The notes beneath the pieces were generated by a model. That model made no database searches and had not been told where the DNA came from. It worked only from the letters and a program-made list of their open reading frames with translations. A DNA stretch of 32,215 nt from IMG/VR virus record IMGVR_UViG_3300031027_000035, positions 1 through 32,215 of that record. One strand, 5' to 3'. Made by a program: the position numbers and the translations under genes. Each line of letters opens with the position of its first letter. Within the stretch, counting starts at the first letter, position 1. This DNA comes from a virus. Of this stretch, positions 27,643 to 32,215 are shown one piece after another.

Positions 27643-28185
27643 CTACGCTGCCAACGCGTAAATGCAGTGGTTCATGAATAGAGGGCTCAGGTGCAGCGTC
27701 TCGGGTGTGACGAGGTTGTCTTCGTCCTCTAGACAGTTGAGCGGCCACTTGTCTGCCTGCTGCATGAACAGCGTCATCAACGCGGAGCATATCAGCAGAT
27801 GGTTGTCCACACCGATGCGCGCGTGTATGAATAGACCAACTATGTCCGCGTAGTCGTACGGGCACCCGATCTTCGATTCCAGCCAGGTCATGGCCGTCTC
27901 GTACTCGGCATCCGTGACCGGTATGGCGTAGCGGCGTTCCCGCGTCGGTTTGCACCAGTTCAGTGGCCTAGAGTTAACTCCTGTTCCGGAATGTGCCCCT
28001 ACCCAGTGTTGACCATCGCGGCTTAGAGCCTCGGTGTGGCACCACTTACTGTCGGTGGTCCACGTGATGAGCCCGGATATTATTCCTGGTTCATCGATAA
28101 AGCGTATTACCAGATATTTCTGGTTCTGGTCGAATTGCAGAGCCCAGCTGCGATCCCACACAAGAGCGTACGTGCTTTCAGTCAT
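27643..28185 (-). CDS. YiiX/NlpC-P60-like cysteine hydrolase
   Basis: A 180-residue protein with KWCHTEALSRDGQHWVGAHSG (His, about residue 50) and, late in the sequence, LLICSALMTLFM (Cys, about 132), after PYDYADIVGLF. This His-before-Cys order fits the permuted papain-like YiiX/YebB branch of NlpC/P60 hydrolases, which cut amide bonds. It could act on peptidoglycan or on another amide during entry or release. It starts 2 bases after the protease stop and is the last gene of the - strand block. Confidence 0.6.
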   Translation of the reverse strand: MTESTYALVWDRSWALQFDQNQKYLVIRFIDEPGIISGLITWTTDSKWCHTEALSRDGQHWVGAHSGTGVNSRPLNWCKPTRERRYAIPVTDAEYETAMTWLESKIGCPYDYADIVGLFIHARIGVDNHLLICSALMTLFMQQADKWPLNCLEDEDNLVTPETLHLSPLFMNHCIYALAA

Positions 28186-28187
28186 GG

Positions 28188-28949
28188 CTACACCTTCTTG
28201 GCCGCTGCCAGCAGGCCGGTCAGGTCAAGTCCAGACGGCGTCTTGCCGCTGTTTTGGTTCACCCAGTCCTCCGTGACAATGACGTACCCTTCGTCGATGT
28301 AGCCAAGCATGAACTCGTTCGACATCGGAATCTTCATGCCCCAGCTATTGACAGTGCCGCCGGCCGCACCTTCGCCGAGCTGCACGATGCAGTGGCCACC
28401 TTCGGGCTTCAGACCCGGCGCGAAGTTCCAATTGGACGTGTTCTGCTGGCACTGCTCCGGGCACTGTATGCCAAGGTACAGTCCACCGAACGTGTACGCG
28501 GCCCACTTCATCTGCGCAAGGCTGGATACATCCAGCGCCGCGTAGGCGAGTATCTTGTGCGCGGAGACTCCCACTTGCACGCCAATCTTTTGCCAGTAGG
28601 TCAACAGGTCGGTCAGAGCCGTGCCTTGGTCGGTCGGGTTGTCTCCGGATGGACCGGCGTTTATGTTGAACCCGGTTACGGCGGAATACAGACTGAGCGC
28701 ATCGGCGGTGGTCGGCTGCACTGGACGGCCAGTGTTGTAGCTCTGCGCTTGTATAAGGTGCAGTGCCCCGGCGCACGCACAGTCACCCCACTGGTCGTTA
28801 CCCAGGATGCTGAGCGCGGCGTCTGGCACGGCGTACTCCCAGCCGTGCGCGGGCGCGACAGGCCACGTATCAGCCTTGTCCAGGAAATCGCTAAGTGACG
28901 GCATACTCAGCCTGCGCTTCGGGGCGTTCTTTCCGTATTTGAATCCCAT
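28188..28949 (-). CDS. Papain-like (C1) cysteine peptidase
   Basis: A 253-residue protein with the papain triad in standard order: NDQWGDCACAGALH (oxyanion Gln53, nucleophile Cys57), GGHCIVQLG (His) and TVNSWGM (Asn in the NSWG motif). No signal peptide is present; the start is basic (MGFKYGKNAPKRR). Phage members of this type occur near tail and lysis genes. A role in cleaving host or virion proteins is inferred. GGAAGGA precedes the ATG on the - strand. A terminator separates it from the lipoprotein gene. Confidence 0.75.
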   Translation of the reverse strand: MGFKYGKNAPKRRLSMPSLSDFLDKADTWPVAPAHGWEYAVPDAALSILGNDQWGDCACAGALHLIQAQSYNTGRPVQPTTADALSLYSAVTGFNINAGPSGDNPTDQGTALTDLLTYWQKIGVQVGVSAHKILAYAALDVSSLAQMKWAAYTFGGLYLGIQCPEQCQQNTSNWNFAPGLKPEGGHCIVQLGEGAAGGTVNSWGMKIPMSNEFMLGYIDEGYVIVTEDWVNQNSGKTPSGLDLTGLLAAAKKV

Positions 28950-28973
28950 GTTTCAGTCCTTCCAATGTTGCGT

Positions 28974-29011
28974 GCAAAGAAGAAAGGGAGCCGACCCGAA
29001 GGCCGACTCCC
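28974..29011 (-). terminator. UUCG-capped intrinsic terminator
   Basis: On the - strand, GGGAGTCGGCC (29011-29001) pairs with GGTCGGCTCCC (28996-28986, two G-U pairs) around a TTCG tetraloop, and TTTCTTCTTT follows. This is a classic intrinsic terminator just after the lipoprotein stop. It would end or reduce transcription before the two cysteine hydrolases, implying lower or separate expression of those genes. Confidence 0.8.
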
Positions 29012-29024
29012 TGCTTGCCGAAGG

Positions 29025-29564
29025 TTACTTTAGTTCAGCACCGGCCAAACGCGAGTCGGCCTTCACGGCGGCGTTCCAGGCTGCCTTGAAGTCACTGACG
29101 CGACTATGCAGCATGTGGTGCTTGATTTGCACGCGCCCGATGTGCGGGTTATGGGAGGCTGCCACTACTGGTGTAGGCGCCACAGTGCTCGGCGGCAGTG
29201 CAGCCAGGATTGCCTCAATACCGGCAACTAGCACATCGATCAGCGGAGAGTATGCGGCCGTAAGCGGGATGGCTGCCGTAATAGCTACGATGGTATTGAG
29301 CGCGTCCTCTACGATGACCACCGTACCGCCAGCCTGCCACGTCGCCTCTGCGGTCTGCAGTGCGGCCACTGCAGCCTTCAACTGCGGTGCCCAAGGAGCA
29401 TTAGGCTGCGCTACCGCCAGAATGTTCACTGCCTCGGTCAGTACCACGTTGACCTCATTGACCACTTGCGAGCCGGTGCAGCCCACCATTGGCGCGGCGC
29501 ACAGTGTTAGGCAAAGGGCGGCGACTACCGAGCCCTTTGTAATTCCTGCGATAAGATTTTTCAT
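29025..29564 (-). CDS. Lipoprotein in the lysis cluster (outer spanin candidate)
   Basis: A 179-residue protein with a lipoprotein signal: basic start MKNLIAGITKG, hydrophobic core and lipobox MVGC (Cys29). The mature part is Ala/Val-rich and helical with few charges until a basic end (HNPHIGRVQIKHHML). AAGGAG precedes the ATG. Position after holin and muramidase genes suggests a role in lysis, such as an outer-membrane spanin, but it is longer than classic Rz1 proteins and no partner is clear. A Sec-exported virion-independent lipoprotein is the alternative. Confidence 0.7.
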   Translation of the reverse strand: MKNLIAGITKGSVVAALCLTLCAAPMVGCTGSQVVNEVNVVLTEAVNILAVAQPNAPWAPQLKAAVAALQTAEATWQAGGTVVIVEDALNTIVAITAAIPLTAAYSPLIDVLVAGIEAILAALPPSTVAPTPVVAASHNPHIGRVQIKHHMLHSRVSDFKAAWNAAVKADSRLAGAELK

Positions 29565-29579
29565 ATTCAGTCTCCTTGC

Positions 29580-29861
29580 TTACTTGGTTGGTGGTGCGCC
29601 AGGGGTAACCGACACCTTGGTGTCTACTTCCGTTCCGTCCGGTTGTTGCTCCTGTTGGTGAAACAGGATCTGTTCGACGTATGGAGTGTGCAGAACTGCG
29701 ATCGCGGCCAATAGAAACTGACCGAGCGGCGCTAGGCGTGGATGGTAGCTGAGAAAATGGTTGACGGCCGTAACTTGGCTCGCGGCGGCACCCGTGGCGA
29801 TCAAGCCCAGGATGATCAGGGTTTGCTTCTTGATTGCTTTGCCGTTGATGGTCAGGTTCAT
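29580..29861 (-). CDS. Holin candidate
   Basis: A 93-residue protein with two hydrophobic segments (about 14-32, LIILGLIATGAAASQ..., and about 45-62, PLGQFLLAAIAVLHTPYV). The tail is polar (HQQEQQPDGTEVDTK...) and the start is basic (INGKAIKKQT). Size, topology and place between a muramidase and a lipoprotein fit a holin that permeabilises the inner membrane. Holins share little sequence, so this rests on architecture and context. Confidence 0.65.
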   Translation of the reverse strand: MNLTINGKAIKKQTLIILGLIATGAAASQVTAVNHFLSYHPRLAPLGQFLLAAIAVLHTPYVEQILFHQQEQQPDGTEVDTKVSVTPGAPPTK

Positions 29862-30100
29862 GCGATTGGGTCTCCTAGTACTTTCTCTACGTGGCTCCAG
29901 ACTTCGTCATTTGAGACGAAGAACGGCAGCTTGATTATGATGATGGTGACCTGCTTCGCAGTGACAGACCATGCCAGCGTCACGCCGTCGGCGGTGGCCG
30001 TTCCGGTGGGCTGCGTGGGATCCACGGCTGGACCGCCCAGTGATCGCAGCTTGGCGACCAGCGCTACCGGGTCGGTCAATGCGTACGTGTGTGAGTTCAT
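29858..30100 (-). CDS. Hypothetical protein in the lysis cluster, 80 aa
   Basis: ATG 30100 (MNSHTYALTDPVALVAKLRS) is preferred over GTG 30121 because GAGGG lies just upstream of it. The product looks like a small alpha/beta protein with a hydrophobic strand (KQVTIIIIKLPFFV). It overlaps both neighbours by 4 bases. Function unknown; possibly a lysis accessory or a structural protein. Confidence 0.6.
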   Translation of the reverse strand: MNSHTYALTDPVALVAKLRSLGGPAVDPTQPTGTATADGVTLAWSVTAKQVTIIIIKLPFFVSNDEVWSHVEKVLGDPIA

Positions 30101-30618
30101 CGTTCTGCCCTCGCTATCCACTCAGGCAAGTCAGATGCGAGAGTTGGGTTGCCGGACGCTATCGCCTTGTAGTGCGTGATGCGCGCCGTGATGAAGTTTG
30201 CTACCAGGGTTGGTTGGTCGCAGTAGTTAGCCGCTCCTACCGTATTCGAGCCCCAACCGCCATCCACATTTATCTGAGCATCCTCCGGCAGCAGCGTGTT
30301 GACGGCGCGCTGCAGCATGAATACCGCCGTACCAGGTCCGCCGTTGACCGCCTCATCGAATACTCGCTTGGCTAGGTCGTCGGTAGCCAGCGCCGCGTAC
30401 CACTGGTTCCAGAACTTGGTCTGATAGAAGTTTCGCACGGCTGGTCCGCGATCTGCTTGTGGTACGGCGTTTATGGCGGCGAATTCAGACGGGAAGGAGT
30501 GACTGTTGATGCCGGAGATGGCGTGCGCGCCAGGTGGCGGATCGGGCACCATGGCGTAATGATATGTCGGGTCTTCCGAAGTCATGATCCATGCGTAGCT
30601 GACGTCGAAGTTGGCCAT
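30097..30618 (-). CDS. GH108-like muramidase (endolysin)
   Basis: A 173-residue protein with the layout of GH108/ZliS-type lysozymes. An N-terminal catalytic Glu lies in WIMTSEDPTY, the PDPPPGAHAISGIN segment replaces the usual DPGG turn, and FYQTKFWNQWYAALATDDLA, FDEAVNGGPGTAVFMLQRAV and VDGGWGSNTVGAA follow. It would cut the glycan strands of peptidoglycan at lysis. There is no signal peptide, so release would depend on the holin. The ATG overlaps the tail-spike stop (TAATG). Confidence 0.75.
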   Translation of the reverse strand: MANFDVSYAWIMTSEDPTYHYAMVPDPPPGAHAISGINSHSFPSEFAAINAVPQADRGPAVRNFYQTKFWNQWYAALATDDLAKRVFDEAVNGGPGTAVFMLQRAVNTLLPEDAQINVDGGWGSNTVGAANYCDQPTLVANFITARITHYKAIASGNPTLASDLPEWIARAER

Positions 30619-32215
30619 TAGAATGAAGTTCCTTTGCTGAATGCCGAGCCGCTGGAAAACTGGGAGCCTATGAAGGCGGGTGGTGCAAGGTACTCAACCG
30701 CTCCGATGGCTCCCGGTACTGGCCGGGTCACCATGTAGTAGTCGGTTGACGGGCCGCCTGTCGTGTCTGACGCCAGCAGGGGGCTGCCAGATGTTGGGTA
30801 GAAGGAGTTTCTTGCTACAAGGGGGTTGAACACGTCCAGAGCCGCTTCGCTCACCCACGTCTGCGAGGGCTGATTCAACAGAAGCGGACTGACGCAAATC
30901 GTTCCATTCGTAGTCGATGGACATGTTCCACTCCGCATGCCAAACTCATCATTGTGCGAGACGTTCAGCGTGATGCCCGATGGCCCCGTTCCCGGCCCGT
31001 TGGTGAAGTCGTAGACCGTGGGGACGTTGGTTCCACCGTAGGGGTTGTTCGGATCGACGTAGCCAAGGAACACGTTGTTGGTGGAGTTGATGGTCGATGG
31101 GCAGGTGGAGTCCGCGCCGTTGCAGGCCACGAATATGGCTATCTGCTGAGCCGTGATGAATGTGTTGTTGATCAGGTTCCAGGTCGAGCCCGTTGGGATC
31201 ACCGAGGCCATGCCGTTGCCGCCAGCGCGGCAGAAGCCCGTCAGGTACTGGTTGTAGGTTGACGGAGCTCCGGTGATGGACGCGCTCATCCTTGAACAGT
31301 TATTGACCGTGAGGTTGTTCTCGAATAGGGTCGTGTTGACCACCGAGTCGTCCCCGCCCCACTTCCAGTTCGATCCCATGTTGCCAATTGCAACGGAGTT
31401 GGTGATCGTGATGTTCGCGGTCTCGACGTGTGGGCCAATGAAGCCGTCCTTCGTGTTGTAGTCGTCCACGCAATAGTTGCAGGTGAACGAGACCAAGGGC
31501 GTGTTCTGCCCGCTCCAACTATCTCCAAAGCCTGCTGAGTTGGTGTCGTAGCAGACCTGCGCCGGGTAGGTATTGGTGATGGGATACTGCTCGTAGCAGC
31601 CATTGAAGATTTGCGTCACGTACTGTGCGTTGATGCTTGACCCTGGATAGTCAGGGGTAGAATTGTTGATCCAATGACCGCTCTCTGTGGTGAGACCCAC
31701 AGCGGCATGAGGTGTTTGGAGGGGACCAGTGAACTGTGTTGAAGTAACAGAAGTTATAGAGATCACTTGACCGTTTAGGAACGTTGAGGTTCCAAAGGCG
31801 GAGAGGGTTACGATCATTCCTGGATTCAAGCCATTTGTAGGGTTTGGCGTGCCTGCGGGAGCAATTATAGTTACGTTATTGCTACTGTCTATGGAATATT
31901 GTGTGCTGTTGTTATTAAAGAGGTTGGCATCGTCGAAATTCCATCCAGCAAATGCGTTGAAGCCAGAGAAAACCCTAGTTAAATTGATCGTTCCGCCAAT
32001 AGGTCCGAACAGTCCCGAGGCCGTAAATCCGTGAACATAGACATCCTGAAGGTTGATGTCCGCAGACTGATTGTTGAAGATGAAGCCCGTCACCGCGTAG
32101 TCGTCGTAGGGAGGGCTGTTGGAGCAGCCGCGCGGATAGGCCGGGGAACCCGTCTGGTAGGTGCAGACGCCGTTGTGCGTCGTCAACTCGATGCCCTGGA
32201 TGTCCACATGCTGCG
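30618..32215 (-). CDS. Beta-helix tail spike or fibre protein (partial)
   Basis: The frame stays open to the right edge, so the N-terminal end is missing; at least 531 residues are visible. It is rich in Asn, Thr, Ser and Gly with repeated strand-turn units such as TITNSVAIGNMGSNWKWGG and NNTFITAQQIAIFVACNG, typical of right-handed parallel beta-helices (pectate-lyase fold). Paired cysteines (CYEQYPIT, FTCNYCVDD) are unusual for spikes. Such proteins bind and often degrade host surface polysaccharide. Next to the lysis genes it marks the late/tail region. Confidence 0.8.
   Translation of the reverse strand, partial: QHVDIQGIELTTHNGVCTYQTGSPAYPRGCSNSPPYDDYAVTGFIFNNQSADINLQDVYVHGFTASGLFGPIGGTINLTRVFSGFNAFAGWNFDDANLFNNNSTQYSIDSSNNVTIIAPAGTPNPTNGLNPGMIVTLSAFGTSTFLNGQVISITSVTSTQFTGPLQTPHAAVGLTTESGHWINNSTPDYPGSSINAQYVTQIFNGCYEQYPITNTYPAQVCYDTNSAGFGDSWSGQNTPLVSFTCNYCVDDYNTKDGFIGPHVETANITITNSVAIGNMGSNWKWGGDDSVVNTTLFENNLTVNNCSRMSASITGAPSTYNQYLTGFCRAGGNGMASVIPTGSTWNLINNTFITAQQIAIFVACNGADSTCPSTINSTNNVFLGYVDPNNPYGGTNVPTVYDFTNGPGTGPSGITLNVSHNDEFGMRSGTCPSTTNGTICVSPLLLNQPSQTWVSEAALDVFNPLVARNSFYPTSGSPLLASDTTGGPSTDYYMVTRPVPGAIGAVEYLAPPAFIGSQFSSGSAFSKGTSF

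Noticed and set aside
28254-29661. Long + strand frames opposite the papain-like protease and lipoprotein genes
   Set aside because: Shadow frames of genes with clear catalytic motifs or lipobox and with ribosome sites on the - strand.
29025-29861. Classical Rz/Rz1 spanin pair
   Set aside because: There is a lipoprotein and a holin-like gene but no inner-membrane coiled-coil partner and no nested Rz1 frame.
1-32215. tRNA genes, CRISPR arrays, insertion sequences, integrase or attachment sites
   Set aside because: Scanning by eye found no cloverleaf with a T-loop, no regularly spaced repeats, and no transposase or integrase motifs. A tRNAscan or CRISPR search could still find degenerate cases.

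Overview
The window looks like part of a tailed double-stranded DNA phage genome (Caudoviricetes) or a contig from one. Genes are short, tightly packed and mostly overlap by 4-17 bases. About 55 run on the + strand (1-27577). A convergent block of seven lies on the - strand (27643 to the window end). A 17-bp inverted repeat at 27585-27636 separates the two blocks and looks like a bidirectional terminator. Canonical AAGGAG ribosome sites and TATAAT boxes indicate a bacterial host with a sigma70-type polymerase. The host cannot be fixed from sequence alone. The tail-spike-like protein at the right end vaguely recalls beta-helix proteins of Acidobacteriota, but that is only a weak impression.

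The + strand begins with small early genes: a HAD 5'(3')-nucleotidase, a J-domain/zinc protein, a possible structured RNA (2099-2298), a pyrimidine-dimer-glycosylase-like protein, and a DHH phosphoesterase broken by a +1 shift at a G run. A DNA metabolism block follows: ATP-dependent ligase, an SPFH/band-7 membrane protein, a zinc-containing DNA-binding candidate, dCTP deaminase, family A DNA polymerase with an inserted zinc ribbon, a Cas4/RecB-like nuclease, a VRR-NUC nuclease, an SNF2-like helicase and an HNH endonuclease. From 15.9 to 22.2 kb there are many small accessory genes, several preceded by a recurring module: a TATAAT box, about 6-8 bases, then a short hairpin with the ribosome site in or just after it.

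Behind a terminator/attenuator-like structure (22216-22270) lies the most interesting region, 22.3-27.6 kb. It holds a phage glycosyltransferase, a small zinc protein, an aminoglycoside-phosphotransferase-like kinase, a sugar/choline-type nucleotidyltransferase, an alpha-glutamyl/putrescinyl-thymine-pyrophosphorylase-like protein, a thymidylate-synthase-family protein (possible dUMP hydroxymethylase), a YfbR-like dNMP phosphatase and a DUF3310 protein. Together these suggest a thymine (5-hydroxymethyluracil) hypermodification pathway whose activation chemistry differs from the described P-loop-kinase route. The upstream dCTP deaminase and nucleotidase would feed dUMP into it.

The - strand block, read from the right end leftward, encodes a partial beta-helix tail spike, a GH108-like muramidase, a small protein, a holin candidate, a lipoprotein, a UUCG-capped terminator, a papain-like protease and a YiiX/NlpC-like cysteine hydrolase. 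This is a tail/lysis (late) module.
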